From Nitrobacter winogradskyi Nb-255 (GTDB lineage Bacteria; Pseudomonadota; Alphaproteobacteria; Rhizobiales; Xanthobacteraceae): 64,000 nucleotides of DNA. A model generated the notes under the pieces. The model did not search any database, was not told the DNA's origin, and saw nothing but the letters and a program-made list of their open reading frames with translations. Below, in pieces: positions 9,421-19,204 of this stretch. Every line of letters begins with the position of its first letter. The first letter of the stretch is position 1. The stretch covers positions 1,330,001-1,394,000 of the forward strand of contig NC_007406.1 in assembly GCF_000012725.1 (NCBI RefSeq), written 5' to 3'. The position numbers and the translations under genes were made by a program.

Positions 9421-9959
9421 TGAGTCGGTCTCTCGTAGGTTGCCTGGATCGTGACAAGGCCCTGTAGCGCCGCTATCCGCTTGATCACTTCCGAGATCCC
9501 CTGAATCGCGAGCATGACGAATCCGAGCGGGACGACGAGCTTGATCGGCCAGCGAACGAGACCGCCGGCATTTCCGGATACTTCGCCGATTGCATAAGAC
9601 TGCATGAAGAAAGGCCAGGACAGGTAGCTGAGCAACAGGCAGGCAGGAATGAGAAAGAAGAGGGTCCCGATGAGATCCAGCCAGAGCCTGCCGCGATCGG
9701 ACAGGATCAGATAGAAAATCTCGACCCGAACGTGTTCATTGCGTTTGAAGGTGTAGGATGCGCCGAACATCACGAGGATGGCGAACATGTACCATTGCAG
9801 TTCGAGCCAGCTGTTCGAACTGTAGCCGAACGCATATCGGATCATTGCATTGCCGGCGCTCACCAGCACGGCAAGCAGCACAAGGATGTTGCATACGTAC
9901 CCGACCTTTTCGTTGAGCCGGTCGATGGCTGTGCTGAGGGCCAGTAACAGACGCATCAA
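9417..9959 (-). CDS. dctQ: TRAP transporter small permease (DctQ family)
   Basis: A 180-residue protein with four hydrophobic segments (about residues 22-42, 56-76, 95-120 and 145-165), the layout of the DctQ subunit that partners DctM. The motif FKRNEHVRVEIFY after the second segment is the family signature. The gene is first in a two-gene operon with dctM. The binding-protein gene dctP that probably completes the system is about 2.4 kb away on the other strand. Confidence 0.9.
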   Translation of the reverse strand: MMRLLLALSTAIDRLNEKVGYVCNILVLLAVLVSAGNAMIRYAFGYSSNSWLELQWYMFAILVMFGASYTFKRNEHVRVEIFYLILSDRGRLWLDLIGTLFFLIPACLLLSYLSWPFFMQSYAIGEVSGNAGGLVRWPIKLVVPLGFVMLAIQGISEVIKRIAALQGLVTIQATYERPTQ

Positions 9960-10454
9960 TTCCTCCTGGCGACAGCCGATCGCGACTGCTGAAGCCGACT
10001 CAGAGCCCTAGAGCGTTTTCAAGCGAAGCATGTCTGGCCGCTTGTCCCAGAGTGTGAAATACAGCGACCCGTCAGACGCTGGCTACATGAAGATCGTCGC
10101 ACCATTCCAATGCTACGTCGCCGCCGTCAACCGGGCCTTGATGTTTTGGGGTATGGCGGATCGCCGGGCTATTATGGCGTTGTCGAGCGAAGCACGGGTT
10201 TGACCTGAGGACGGATGATGGTCCGGTTCGCCTGACCACGACGCCCGGTCCGGATCATAAGTCCTGCTTTTGATTCGGCGGGAAGCCGAAAGGCTCCAGG
10301 AAAGCAGGCCCTCAATGGAAGCCTCGAGGCCGCTATTGCAGGCATGGGAGATCCGGGACCGAGCCAATCCCTCGCATGATGAATTGCCGATTTCATCGGC
10401 CGGTTGCGCCGGCATTCGCCTCAGCTGCGGCAGAACGGGCAATGTCAGAATTCG
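9960..10454. other. Intergenic stretch with repeat fragments
   Basis: I see no convincing gene in these 495 bases. A fragment of the interspersed repeat (TAGAGCGTTTTCAAGCGAAG) lies at 10010-10029, and a second eroded one may lie near 10255-10290 (CCTGCTTTTGATTCGGCGGG). The open frames here show no protein-like composition. The stretch should contain the promoter of the leftward dctQ-dctM operon. Confidence 0.5.
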
Positions 10455-11486
10455 TTATCCGCCGGTTACGCTCATGTGGCGGCTTACGCTCGGGCGGTTG
10501 TGACGGTCGATGATAAAATCGTGGCCCTTCGGCTTGAGGCCGATGGCGCGATCGATCGTCTCATATAGCAACTCGTCGGTGGGCGATGCGCGGAGCGGCC
10601 GGCGCAGATCGGAAGCGTCTTCGTGTCCGAGGCAGGTATGCAGGGTGCCCGTGCAGGTGATGCGGACGCGGTTGCAGGATTCGCAGAAATTATGGGTCAT
10701 CGGCGTGATGAAACCCAGCTTGCCGCCGGTCTCGCTGACCCTAACGTAGCGGGCGGGACCGCCCGTACTGTCATCGAGGTCGGTGAGGGTGTATTGACCT
10801 TCGAGCCGCGCGCGCAGCATGGAGAGCGGCAGATATTGATCGGCGCGGGATGCGCCGATATCGCCCATCGGCATGACCTCGATGAGCGTCAGCGCCATGT
10901 CTCGACTGTGCGCCCATTCCATCAGGGATGGAATTTCATCCTCGTTCAGGTTTTTGAGCGCGACCGCATTGATCTTGACGGCGAGACCCGCGGCCTGCGC
11001 GGCGTCAATGCCTGCCATGACCTTCTGGATGTCGCCCCAGCGCGTGATCTCGCGAAACCTGGCGGGGTCGAGCGTATCGAGCGACACGTTGATCCGTTTT
11101 ACGCCGCAGTCCTTAAGCTCATTGGCGAAGCGAACCAGTTGCGATCCGTTTGTCGTGAGCGTCAGCTCTTTCAGCGCTCCCGACTGGAGATGGCGAGACA
11201 AGGAACGGATCAGCGACATCACGTTGCGGCGGACCAGCGGCTCGCCGCCTGTCAGCCGCAGCTTGCGCACGCCCTTGGCGATGAATGCCGAGCACAGACG
11301 ATCAAGCTCCTCCAGCGTGAGCAGATCCGCCTTCGGCAAGAAAGTCATGTCCTCGGACATGCAATAAAAGCAGCGAAGGTCGCAGCGATCCGTGACGGAC
11401 ACGCGCAAATAGCTGATGTTTCGGCCGAACGGGTCGACCATTTTCCGGGAGCCCGAAGTCTCGGCGGGGGCAGAACAACCGGTCAT
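10455..11486 (-). CDS. moaA: GTP 3',8-cyclase, molybdenum cofactor biosynthesis
   Basis: A 343-residue radical-SAM enzyme that converts GTP to 3',8-cyclo-GTP, the first step of molybdopterin synthesis. The N-terminal cluster motif is CDLRCFYC (Cys 35, 39, 42 in the longest version), the SAM-binding [10 protein letters not shown] follows, and the C-terminal cluster residues are in [13 protein letters not shown]. The protein ends in the invariant Gly-Gly required for activity. ATG 11486 is the first start; the internal ATG at 11441 (MVDPFGRN) is an equally plausible N-terminus. The later moa genes are not next to it. Confidence 0.95.
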   Translation of the reverse strand: MTGCSAPAETSGSRKMVDPFGRNISYLRVSVTDRCDLRCFYCMSEDMTFLPKADLLTLEELDRLCSAFIAKGVRKLRLTGGEPLVRRNVMSLIRSLSRHLQSGALKELTLTTNGSQLVRFANELKDCGVKRINVSLDTLDPARFREITRWGDIQKVMAGIDAAQAAGLAVKINAVALKNLNEDEIPSLMEWAHSRDMALTLIEVMPMGDIGASRADQYLPLSMLRARLEGQYTLTDLDDSTGGPARYVRVSETGGKLGFITPMTHNFCESCNRVRITCTGTLHTCLGHEDASDLRRPLRASPTDELLYETIDRAIGLKPKGHDFIIDRHNRPSVSRHMSVTGG

Positions 11487-11744
11487 TTAACTAGCCTTGT
11501 TGCAACGGCGTAAGAGGTATTTGTTTCTTTTCTAATGTAAGCGCGTTCTGGCCGGGGCACAATGTGCCGGTTCTGCTGCGGTGCGCAAGAAATCCATGAA
11601 GATTAACACGCGAGCAAAGCCAAGAATGGGCGCGCGATCGTCGATGCGTGGCGAACCGCCGCACCCGTCGCTTCGCAGGGGCGGGAGAAGTTCCGCTCCT
11701 GGCATTCCTTTGCATTTCGCGGCCCGCCTGATCCGGGCCATGAA

Positions 11745-12443
11745 TCAGCCGGCTGCGTTCAGCGTGGCGGCTTGCAGTGCGGCGATAGCCTCCGGCAGCT
11801 CCCTCATGTGGCTTATCACGCGATCGGGTTTGAGTTCTGCGACCGGGACTTCTGTATAGCCGAACGTGACCCCGATAACGGGAATACCGGCCCGGCGCGC
11901 CACTCCGATGTCGGGACCCGCATCGCCGACCATGATGGCGGCCCGCGGGTTTCCGCCCGCGCGGGCGATGGTTTGCCGCAGGATCGCGGGATCCGGCTTG
12001 GCCACGCCGAAGGTGTCACCTCCGCAGATTGCGGAAAACCGCGGACTCAATCCCAGCTGGTCGAGCAGCAGCTTGGCAAGCGCTTCCAGCTTGTTGGTGC
12101 AGACCGCGAAACGGAATCCCCGCGCCGACAGCTCGTCGAGCGCCTCGATAAGTCCTTCAAACGGCCGGGATTCGTCGGCGATATGGGCCGTATAGTAGTC
12201 CACGAAGTCGCCCATCATCCGCGTGACCTCATCGGGCGTCGCGGAGCGATCCTCATGCTCCAGGCCGCGTTCGATCATGCGGCGAACCCCCGCACCGATC
12301 ATCGAGCGGGCTGTCGGCAACGACACCTTGCGCAGGCCTTCGCGATCCAGAACGAAGTTGAGTGCGGCGGCGAGATCGGGCGCGGTATCGACCAGCGTCC
12401 CGTCGAGGTCGAACACGACCATGGGGGGAGGGGAGGATATCAT
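11745..12443 (-). CDS. gph: Phosphoglycolate phosphatase (HAD superfamily)
   Basis: A 232-residue HAD hydrolase. Motif I is DLDGTLVDT with the nucleophile Asp near residue 11, motif II is in VCTNK, the conserved Lys is in GVAKPDP and motif IV is VGDAGPDIGVARRAG. This matches Gph, which removes 2-phosphoglycolate formed by Rubisco oxygenation or DNA repair. ATG 12443 puts motif I ten residues from the start, as in the family. The open frame extends upstream to 13307, but that part is antisense to rpiA. The gene is divergent from rpiA, and a Calvin-cycle or pentose-phosphate link would be natural. Confidence 0.9.
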   Translation of the reverse strand: MISSPPPMVVFDLDGTLVDTAPDLAAALNFVLDREGLRKVSLPTARSMIGAGVRRMIERGLEHEDRSATPDEVTRMMGDFVDYYTAHIADESRPFEGLIEALDELSARGFRFAVCTNKLEALAKLLLDQLGLSPRFSAICGGDTFGVAKPDPAILRQTIARAGGNPRAAIMVGDAGPDIGVARRAGIPVIGVTFGYTEVPVAELKPDRVISHMRELPEAIAALQAATLNAAG

Positions 12444-12783
12444 GATGCTGGATCGGTATCCGCCTCCCGCCGGACATGCAAGGGTGAAGTGCGGATATGG
12501 TCGTGCGCCCTCATGGAGAGGCTCGGAACGCTCGAGAGCCGTGTTTCTTGCGCCTGATTCTAGCGCCTGGGCCTTTCCGCTTCGCGTTTTCTTCATGCCA
12601 AACGCGTATTCCAACCCGAAACATCCCAAGGACATGCCTGGCTTGAAACCGCAGGAAATCCAAAAAACTGGGTGCGGAGCGGGGAGTTCGCTTGACCGAA
12701 CCCGCATCGGCTGCAAAGCGAACGTCTGAGCCACATCAGGAAATGCCTCGCCAGCCGGAGCGGGGTCGCAAATCGAGGTCCTC
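12444..12783. other. Divergent intergenic region gph/rpiA with repeat copy
   Basis: About 340 bases separate the divergent gph and rpiA starts. A degenerate copy of the interspersed repeat occupies roughly 12556-12627 (GATTCTAGCGCC ... TTCGCGTTTTCTTCATGCC). Promoters for both genes should be here, but I cannot point to clear -35/-10 pairs. Confidence 0.55.
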
Positions 12784-13482
12784 ATGACGATGGATGCATT
12801 GAAAAGACAGGCTGCGGCGCGTGCCCTTGAATATGTCGAGGACGGCATGAGGCTGGGTCTCGGAACGGGATCCACCGCCAAGCACTTTGTCGAGCTTTTG
12901 GGCGAGCGCGTACGCGACGGGTTGAAGGTTGTCGGGGTGCCGACATCGGAAGCCACGCGGGCCGACGCGGAGCGGTGCGGCGTTCCCCTGACCACCCTGG
13001 ACGATCTCGACAGGCTCGATCTGACGGTGGATGGCGCAGACGAAATCGATCCTGATCTCAATCTGACCAAGGGCGGTGGCGGGGCGCTTCTGCGCGAGAA
13101 AATCGTGGCTGCCGCGTCGGACCGCATGATCGTGATCGCTGACGAGACAAAATGGGTGGCGGGGCTCGGCCGCTTTCCCCTGCCCATCGAAGTCATTCCG
13201 TTCGGGCTGGCCGCGACGCGACGGGCGATTACGGAGGTATTTGCAAAAGCCGGCGTTTCAGGTGAACTGGCCGTCAGAAAGCGACCGGATGGCCATGCTT
13301 TTGTCACCGATGGCGGCCACTGGATTTTCGATGCCCATCTTGGGCAGATACCTGATGCAAGCTATCTGGCCGGACTGTTGAATCCGATACCTGGCGTCGT
13401 CGAGCACGGCCTATTCATCGGCCTCGCACGCGTGGCGATGCTGGCGGGCGCAGAGGGCATTCGTATTGTCGAGCGGCGGTAG
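12784..13482 (+). CDS. rpiA: Ribose-5-phosphate isomerase A
   Basis: A 232-residue enzyme interconverting ribose 5-phosphate and ribulose 5-phosphate. Family motifs are intact: the phosphate-binding [11 protein letters not shown] near residue 25, the catalytic DGADEID near residue 80, and [11 protein letters not shown] near residue 95. The length is normal. It precedes a DUF2059 gene by 22 bases and glutathione reductase follows, so the three may be co-transcribed. Confidence 0.95.
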
Positions 13483-13504
13483 CGCCGCAATGAGGAGAAT
13501 TGAG

Positions 13505-14029
13505 ATGAGGGGACTTTCGAGATTTCTGCCTGCAAGATTTCTTCCTGCGGCGTGTCTTGCCGTGGCGCTGGCGCTTCCAGCCGTTGCGCAGGCCCAGCAA
13601 GCCGGCCAGCCGTCTCCCGCCGCCATTGCTTCCGCCAAGGAGCTTCTGACATTGAAGAATGCGGCCGGGATGTACGCAAACGCCGTTCCGGGCATCGTCG
13701 AGCGGACCAAGAACACGCTGCTTCAATCCAACCTGAACTATCAGAAGGATCTCAATGAGGTTGCGCTGGTCGTGGCCAAGTCGCTGGCCGGCCGTGAAAA
13801 GGAGATCGGTGACGGCATGGCGAAGATCTATGCCGGCCATTTCACGGAGCAGGAGTTGAAGGACCTCGTCACGTTCTACAAGTCGCCGCTCGGCAAAAAG
13901 CTGATTGCGCAGGAGCCCAAGGCGATCGAGGCGAGCATGGGATATATGAACCAGTGGGCGCAGCAGTTCGCGAGCGTCGTCAATGGCGAGTTTCGCGCGG
14001 AGATGCGCAAGCGCGGCAAGGAAATCTGA
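13505..14029 (+). CDS. Secreted DUF2059-domain protein
   Basis: A 174-residue protein with a signal peptide (residues 1 to about 28, ending AVAQAQ) and a DUF2059 helical domain; GKKLIAQEPKAIEASMGYM near the end is characteristic. The family is widespread in proteobacterial periplasms and has no established role. ATG 13505 is chosen because AGGAG lies seven bases upstream; an in-frame ATG at 13490 would add five residues. It lies between rpiA and gor with short gaps. Confidence 0.8.
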   Translation: MRGLSRFLPARFLPAACLAVALALPAVAQAQQAGQPSPAAIASAKELLTLKNAAGMYANAVPGIVERTKNTLLQSNLNYQKDLNEVALVVAKSLAGREKEIGDGMAKIYAGHFTEQELKDLVTFYKSPLGKKLIAQEPKAIEASMGYMNQWAQQFASVVNGEFRAEMRKRGKEI

Positions 14030-14047
14030 TCTCGATCGAGTTGGGGC

Positions 14048-15430
14048 ATGGCTGATTTCGATGTCGACCTGTTCGTCATAGGCGGCGGTTCCGGCGGTGT
14101 GCGCGCAGCGCGCATCGCCGCCGGATACGGCGCGCGTGTCATGGTCGCCGAAGAATACCGGATGGGCGGTACCTGCGTGATCCGGGGGTGCGTGCCGAAG
14201 AAGCTGTTAGTCTACGGCTCTCATATCCGCCACGACATCGAAGATGCCGCCGGTTTTGGCTGGTCGATTCCGTCCGCGACGTTCGACTGGCCGGCGCTGA
14301 TCGCCAACAAGGACAGGGAGATCGCCCGCCTCGAGGCGGCCTATACAGCTACCCTCGAGAAGGCCGGCGTTCAAACCGTCAAGTCGCGGGCGGTATTCGA
14401 GGATGCGCACACGCTCCGGCTCACGACCGGCGAGACCATCCGTTCGAAGCATGTGCTGATCGCGACGGGCGGCCGGCCCAATCAAGGACCTGCCATTCCC
14501 GGCATCGAGCACGTGATCTCTTCCAATGAGGCATTTCATCTTGATGAGTTGCCGAAGCGAATTGCGATTCAGGGCGGCGGATACATCGCGCTCGAATTCG
14601 CCTGCATCTTTGCCGGGTTCGGAAGTGATGTGACCCTGATCTATCGCGGGGACAACATCCTGCGCGGCTTCGATGATGACGTCCGCGCCCATGTTCGCGC
14701 GGAAATGGAGAAGAGCGGCATCACGATCCTGACGGACTGCACTGTCGAGAGGGTCGATCGGCACGGCGATGATTTCACGTCTCATCTATCGAACGGGTCG
14801 AGCGTTGCTTCCGATCAGGTGCTGTTTGCGATCGGCCGGCATCCGAACGTTGCCAATCTGGGACTTGAGAAGGCGGGCGTCGCCATCAACCCGGAGAACG
14901 GCGGCATAGCCGTCGACGGCTTTTCGCGGACGAACGTGCCGCATATCTATGCGGTCGGCGATGTCACGCATCGCTTCAACCTGACGCCGGTCGCGATCCG
15001 AGAGGGGCATGCGTTCGCGGACTCGGTGTTCGGAAACAAGCCGACGCGCGTGGATCATGCGGACATTCCGACCGCCGTGTTTTCGCAGCCTGAAGTCGGA
15101 ACGGTCGGCCTGACAGAAGCGCAGGCGAGGGCTGAGTACGCCGTCGATATCTACAAGGCGACGTTCCGCCCGTTGAAGGCGACGTTATCGGGCCGCGATA
15201 CCCGTATGCTGATGAAGCTGGTGGTGGACGCCACGACGGATCGCGTGCTCGGTTGCCATATCGTCGGCGACGGCGCGGCCGAGATGACGCAGGTAGTCGG
15301 CATCGCGATCAGGATGAAGGCCACCAAGGCCGATTTCGATGCGACCATGGCGCTGCATCCGACCGCGGCTGAAGAACTTGTGACGATGCGGACGCGAACC
15401 GCTCACCATGCGCGTGGGGCGGCCGAGTGA
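14048..15430 (+). CDS. gor: Glutathione-disulfide reductase
   Basis: A 460-residue FAD-dependent pyridine-nucleotide disulfide reductase that regenerates reduced glutathione in the cytoplasm. It shows the FAD-binding GGGSGGVRAARIAA, the redox-active pair in GGTCVIRGCVPKK (Cys 43 and Cys 48), the NAD(P)H-binding GGGYIALEFA, the second FAD motif YAVGDVTHRFNLTP and the C-terminal HPTAAEELVTMR with the His-Glu base. VIRGCVPKK is typical of glutathione reductase rather than lipoamide dehydrogenase. The start lies 18 bases after the DUF2059 stop. Confidence 0.94.
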   Translation: MADFDVDLFVIGGGSGGVRAARIAAGYGARVMVAEEYRMGGTCVIRGCVPKKLLVYGSHIRHDIEDAAGFGWSIPSATFDWPALIANKDREIARLEAAYTATLEKAGVQTVKSRAVFEDAHTLRLTTGETIRSKHVLIATGGRPNQGPAIPGIEHVISSNEAFHLDELPKRIAIQGGGYIALEFACIFAGFGSDVTLIYRGDNILRGFDDDVRAHVRAEMEKSGITILTDCTVERVDRHGDDFTSHLSNGSSVASDQVLFAIGRHPNVANLGLEKAGVAINPENGGIAVDGFSRTNVPHIYAVGDVTHRFNLTPVAIREGHAFADSVFGNKPTRVDHADIPTAVFSQPEVGTVGLTEAQARAEYAVDIYKATFRPLKATLSGRDTRMLMKLVVDATTDRVLGCHIVGDGAAEMTQVVGIAIRMKATKADFDATMALHPTAAEELVTMRTRTAHHARGAAE

Positions 15431-15494
15431 AACGGCCCTGAAATAGAGGGTGGCCGGTTTCGGCGGGTGATCTCCGGAATAAATCAGGGTTCTA

Positions 15495-15544
15495 GAGCAT
15501 CGGACCCGAAAGTGGGAACCGGTTTCGGGATAAATCCGATGCTC
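15495..15544. repeat. Interspersed palindromic repeat, well-preserved short form
   Basis: Perfect 10-bp outer arms GAGCATCGGA and TCCGATGCTC enclose the core AAGTGGGAACCGGTTT with an inner CCCGAAA/TTTCGGG pairing. It lies in the 367-base gap between gor and the DAHP synthase gene. The rest of that gap shows no gene; the promoter of the DAHP synthase gene is expected there. Confidence 0.85.
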
Positions 15545-15797
15545 AATCAATTAACTGGAGCGGCGGCACTGATTCCATTTGACCGGCGGCCGCTCTAAAC
15601 GACCCCAAAATTGGCGAATCTGGACGACGCCAGTACCCTTGATGCGTCCGGAAAAAAGCCGAAGCAGAATTTGCCTCGTATTTCAATATCTTGATCCGCA
15701 AAACCTTCTGTCAACTGGCGCGACGGGGGTTGCCTGTGTATATAGCGTGAACCGGCGCTCGTTAAACAAGTGGCGGTTTTCCTCAGGAGTAAATCTC

Positions 15798-17186
15798 ATG
15801 TCCGAGCGGTGGACACCCGATAGCTGGCGCACCAAGCCCGTGCAGCAGGTTCCGGTCTATCCGGATCCTAAGGCGTTGGGCGACGTCGAGGCGCAGCTTG
15901 CGACGTTTCCGCCGCTGGTGTTTGCGGGTGAGGCGCGCAACCTTAAAAAGGCGCTCGCCCGAGTCGCCAACGGTGAGGCGTTTCTGCTGCAGGGCGGCGA
16001 CTGCGCCGAGAGCTTCGCCGAGCATGGCGCCAACAACATTCGCGATTTCTTCCGTGTGCTGCTGCAAATGGCGGTGGTGCTGACTTATGCCGGCGCATTG
16101 CCGGTTGTGAAGGTTGGCCGCATTGCCGGCCAGTTCGCCAAGCCGCGCTCGTCTCCGATGGAGAACGTCGGCGGTGTCGAATTGCCGAGCTATCGCGGCG
16201 ATATCGTCAACGACATCGCCTTCACCGAGCAGTCGCGAGTCCCGGATCCGCATCGCCAGATCATGGCCTACCGGCAGTCGGCGGCGACGCTGAACCTGCT
16301 GCGCGCCTTCGCGACCGGCGGGTTCGCCAATCTCGGCAGCGTGCATCAGTGGATGCTCGGCTTCCTGAAGGACTCTCAGCAGTCGCGCCGCTACAAGGAA
16401 CTCGCCGATCGTATCTCGGATGCTCTCAATTTCATGCGCGCTTGCGGGCTGAATCTTGAAAGCCACCCGGAACTGCGGTCGACCGACATCTACACCAGTC
16501 ACGAGGCGCTGCTGCTCGGTTACGAGCAGGCCTTGACGCGGGTCGATTCGACGACCGGTGACTGGTACGCAACTTCTGGCCATTTCATCTGGGTCGGCGA
16601 TCGCACCCGACAGCTTGATCATGGCCACGTTGAATATCTCCGCGGCATCAAGAATCCGATCGGCCTGAAGTGCGGGCCGTCGCTCAAGCCTGATGAACTC
16701 CTGAAGCTGATCGATGCGCTGAATCCCGACAATGAGCCGGGACGCCTGACGCTCATCGGCCGCTTCGGCTCGGACAAGGTGGCCGATTATCTGCCGCAAC
16801 TGATCCGCACGGTGAAGCGCGAGGGCCGCGTTGTCGTGTGGTCGTGCGATCCGATGCACGGCAACACCATCACGTCGACGAGTGGTTACAAGACCCGCCC
16901 GTTCGATCGCATCCTGTCGGAGGTCAAGTCGTTCTTCAGCATTCATGCCGCCGAAGGCACGCACGCCGGTGGCATTCATCTGGAGATGACCGGGCAGAAC
17001 GTCACCGAGTGCATCGGCGGCGCGCGTGCGATCAAGGACGAGGACCTCAACGGTCGCTATCACACTGTCTGCGATCCGCGCCTGAACGCCGAGCAGTCGA
17101 TCGACATGGCGTTCCTGATCGCCGAATTGCTGAGTCACGATCGCGAAGGCAAGGTCAAACCGATCCCGGCGGTCTCCGGCTTCTGA
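15798..17186 (+). CDS. Class II 3-deoxy-7-phosphoheptulonate (DAHP) synthase
   Basis: A 462-residue plant/Pseudomonas-type (class II) DAHP synthase, the first enzyme of the shikimate pathway, condensing phosphoenolpyruvate with erythrose 4-phosphate. Characteristic blocks are WTPDSWR at the start, [11 protein letters not shown] (metal-binding Cys), [14 protein letters not shown] (PEP-binding Arg and Lys), ERxE-like [20 protein letters not shown] (metal-binding His) and [17 protein letters not shown] 15798 follows AGGAGT by eight bases; an open frame back to 15579 crosses the repeat and is not coding. Class II enzymes are the usual housekeeping type in this bacterial group. Confidence 0.94.
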   Translation: MSERWTPDSWRTKPVQQVPVYPDPKALGDVEAQLATFPPLVFAGEARNLKKALARVANGEAFLLQGGDCAESFAEHGANNIRDFFRVLLQMAVVLTYAGALPVVKVGRIAGQFAKPRSSPMENVGGVELPSYRGDIVNDIAFTEQSRVPDPHRQIMAYRQSAATLNLLRAFATGGFANLGSVHQWMLGFLKDSQQSRRYKELADRISDALNFMRACGLNLESHPELRSTDIYTSHEALLLGYEQALTRVDSTTGDWYATSGHFIWVGDRTRQLDHGHVEYLRGIKNPIGLKCGPSLKPDELLKLIDALNPDNEPGRLTLIGRFGSDKVADYLPQLIRTVKREGRVVVWSCDPMHGNTITSTSGYKTRPFDRILSEVKSFFSIHAAEGTHAGGIHLEMTGQNVTECIGGARAIKDEDLNGRYHTVCDPRLNAEQSIDMAFLIAELLSHDREGKVKPIPAVSGF

Positions 17187-17237
17187 GGTAATCGGGTTTC
17201 TAAGGTGGTTTTGTTGTTGGTGCCCTTAATCAGTGGC

Positions 17238-17333
17238 TATAGCGGGTTTGAATCGTCATGGCCGGGACAAACCCGGCCATGACGGGCATGTTTTCTTGAT
17301 CCGCCGCTGTCCATGCCGCTCGAACCCGCTATA
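17238..17333. repeat. Nested inverted repeat
   Basis: Outer arms TATAGCGGGTT (17238-17248) and AACCCGCTATA (17323-17333) enclose a second perfect 13-bp inverted repeat, CGTCATGGCCGGG (17254-17266) and CCCGGCCATGACG (17272-17284), with a 5-base loop. No T-run follows the inner hairpin, so it is not a classical intrinsic terminator, though it could still end or attenuate transcription from the DAHP synthase gene. Confidence 0.75.
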
Positions 17334-17380
17334 ACTCCGCCATATTGCAGCAAGGCGAGGCCGGCGGGTAACAAGCATCC

Positions 17381-19132
17381 ATGACCGAAACAACCTTCAA
17401 GATCACGCTCGGCCAACTAAACCCGACGGTCGGAGACATCGTCGGCAATGCGGCCAAGGCCCGCGCCGCGCGCGCTCAGGCGAAGGCCGACGGCGCCGCG
17501 CTGGTGGCTCTTCCCGAACTGTTCATCGCCGGCTATCCGCCCGAGGATCTGGTTCTGAGGCCGGCATTTCAGGCTGCCTGCCGCGAGGCGATCGAAGCTC
17601 TCGCGCGAGAGACCAGTGACGGCGGCCCGGCCATGCTGATCGGCACTCCATGGGTCGATGACGGCAAGCTCTACAATGCCTATGCGTTGCTGGACGAGGG
17701 GCGGGTCGCGGCGCTTCGTTTCAAAGTCAATCTGCCGAACTACGGCGTGTTCGACGAAAAGCGCGTGTTCGCGCGGGGACCGGTCGGAGGCCCGTTGAAG
17801 ATTCGGGGCGTGCGGATCGGCGTGCCGATCTGTGAAGATACCTGGGTTGAGGAATCCGCCGAGTACGAGAACGTCGTCGAATGCCTCGCTGAAACCGGCG
17901 CGGAAATTCTCGTCGTTCCCAATGGGTCGCCCTACGCAAAGGGCAAGAGCGATATCAGGCTGTCGATCTCGGTCGCGCGCGTGACCGAGAGCGATCTGCC
18001 GCTGGTCTATCTCAATCAGGTCGGCGGCCAGGATGAACTGGTGTTCGACGGCGCTTCTTTCGTGCTGAACGCCGATCGCTCGCTGGCGGCGCAGCTTCCC
18101 TTTTTCGAGGAAAGCGTCTTCACGCTGCAATGGACCAGGTCTGCCGAGGGGTGGCGCTGCGCCGGACCGGTCGCGCCGCAGATCGACGGCGACAAGGCCG
18201 ACTATGCCGCCTGCGTGCTGGGGTTGCGCGACTATGTCCGGAAGAACGGGTTTCCCGGCGTTCTGCTCGGCGTGTCCGGCGGAATCGACTCGGCCTTGTG
18301 CGCGGCCATCGCCGTCGACGCTCTCGGGGCCGAGCAGGTTCGCGGCGTCATGCTGCCGTTCCGTTTTACGGCGCAGGTCTCGCTCGACGATGCGGCAAGG
18401 CTCGCGACGGCGCTCGGCATTCGCTACGACGTGCTGCCGATCGCGCAGGCGGTGAATGGCTTCGAGGAGATTCTCTCCGGCGTGTTCGCGGGCGCGCCTC
18501 GCGATATTACCGAGGAGAACCTGCAATCCCGCGCTCGCGGCACGCTTCTGATGGCGATGTCCAACAAGCTCGGTGCGATGGTGGTGACCACCGGCAACAA
18601 ATCGGAAATGTCGGTGGGGTACGCCACGCTGTACGGCGACATGAACGGCGGCTTCAATCCGATCAAGGATATCTACAAGACCGAGGTGCTCCGGATGGCT
18701 AGCCTGCGCAACGCGTGGAAACCGGACGGCGCGCTTGGTCCATCGGGCGAGGTGATCCCGCCCGGCGCCATCTCGCGGCCGCCGACGGCCGAGTTGCGCG
18801 AAGGCCAGCTGGATCAGGATTCGCTGCCGCCCTACGATCTGCTCGACGCGATTCTCGAGCGGTTGGTCGAGCGGGAGGAACCGCTCGCGGCGATCGTCGC
18901 GGAAGGGTTCGACCACGACGTGGTCGTGCGCGTCGATCGCCTGCTGAATGCCGCCGAGTACAAGCGCCGGCAGGCGGCGCCGGGCGTCAAGGTCACGCGC
19001 CGGAATTTCGGCCGCGACCGTCGCTATCCGATCACCAACCGGTTTCGCGATTCCGGCGAATCATTGCCGGCGCCGGATGAGACCCTCGTCTCCCGCGGCA
19101 GCCGGAGTTCCGCCGAAGCCTTTCAGGAATGA
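17381..19132 (+). CDS. nadE: Glutamine-dependent NAD+ synthetase
   Basis: A 583-residue two-domain enzyme for the last step of NAD synthesis. The N-terminal nitrilase-like glutaminase domain has its triad at Glu 46 (LPELFIAGYPPEDL), Lys 115 (RFKVNLPNYGVFDE) and Cys 151 (PICEDTW). The C-terminal synthetase domain has the pyrophosphate loop GVSGGIDSALCAA and the conserved TTGNKSEMSVGY. The size fits the bacterial glutamine-dependent class of about 550-680 residues. Upstream lies a nested palindrome, not another gene, so it is likely transcribed on its own. Confidence 0.94.
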   Translation: MTETTFKITLGQLNPTVGDIVGNAAKARAARAQAKADGAALVALPELFIAGYPPEDLVLRPAFQAACREAIEALARETSDGGPAMLIGTPWVDDGKLYNAYALLDEGRVAALRFKVNLPNYGVFDEKRVFARGPVGGPLKIRGVRIGVPICEDTWVEESAEYENVVECLAETGAEILVVPNGSPYAKGKSDIRLSISVARVTESDLPLVYLNQVGGQDELVFDGASFVLNADRSLAAQLPFFEESVFTLQWTRSAEGWRCAGPVAPQIDGDKADYAACVLGLRDYVRKNGFPGVLLGVSGGIDSALCAAIAVDALGAEQVRGVMLPFRFTAQVSLDDAARLATALGIRYDVLPIAQAVNGFEEILSGVFAGAPRDITEENLQSRARGTLLMAMSNKLGAMVVTTGNKSEMSVGYATLYGDMNGGFNPIKDIYKTEVLRMASLRNAWKPDGALGPSGEVIPPGAISRPPTAELREGQLDQDSLPPYDLLDAILERLVEREEPLAAIVAEGFDHDVVVRVDRLLNAAEYKRRQAAPGVKVTRRNFGRDRRYPITNRFRDSGESLPAPDETLVSRGSRSSAEAFQE

Positions 19133-19204
19133 TGCGAGGAATGACCGGCGAATCGGAGGCCTTCCGCTTCTGATGTAAACACAACCGGAAAACTGCTGCT
19201 CGCC

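Noticed and set aside
10113-10442. Possible 109-residue gene between dctQ and moaA
   Set aside because: Ser/Arg/Pro-rich composition without hydrophobic pattern, no ribosome-binding site, and overlap with repeat fragments.
11721-11739. Intrinsic terminator after gph
   Set aside because: The GGCCCG/CGGGCC hairpin is short and no T-run follows on the minus strand.
12444-13307. Long upstream extension of the gph frame
   Set aside because: It runs antisense through rpiA and a repeat; phosphatase motifs start only after ATG 12443.
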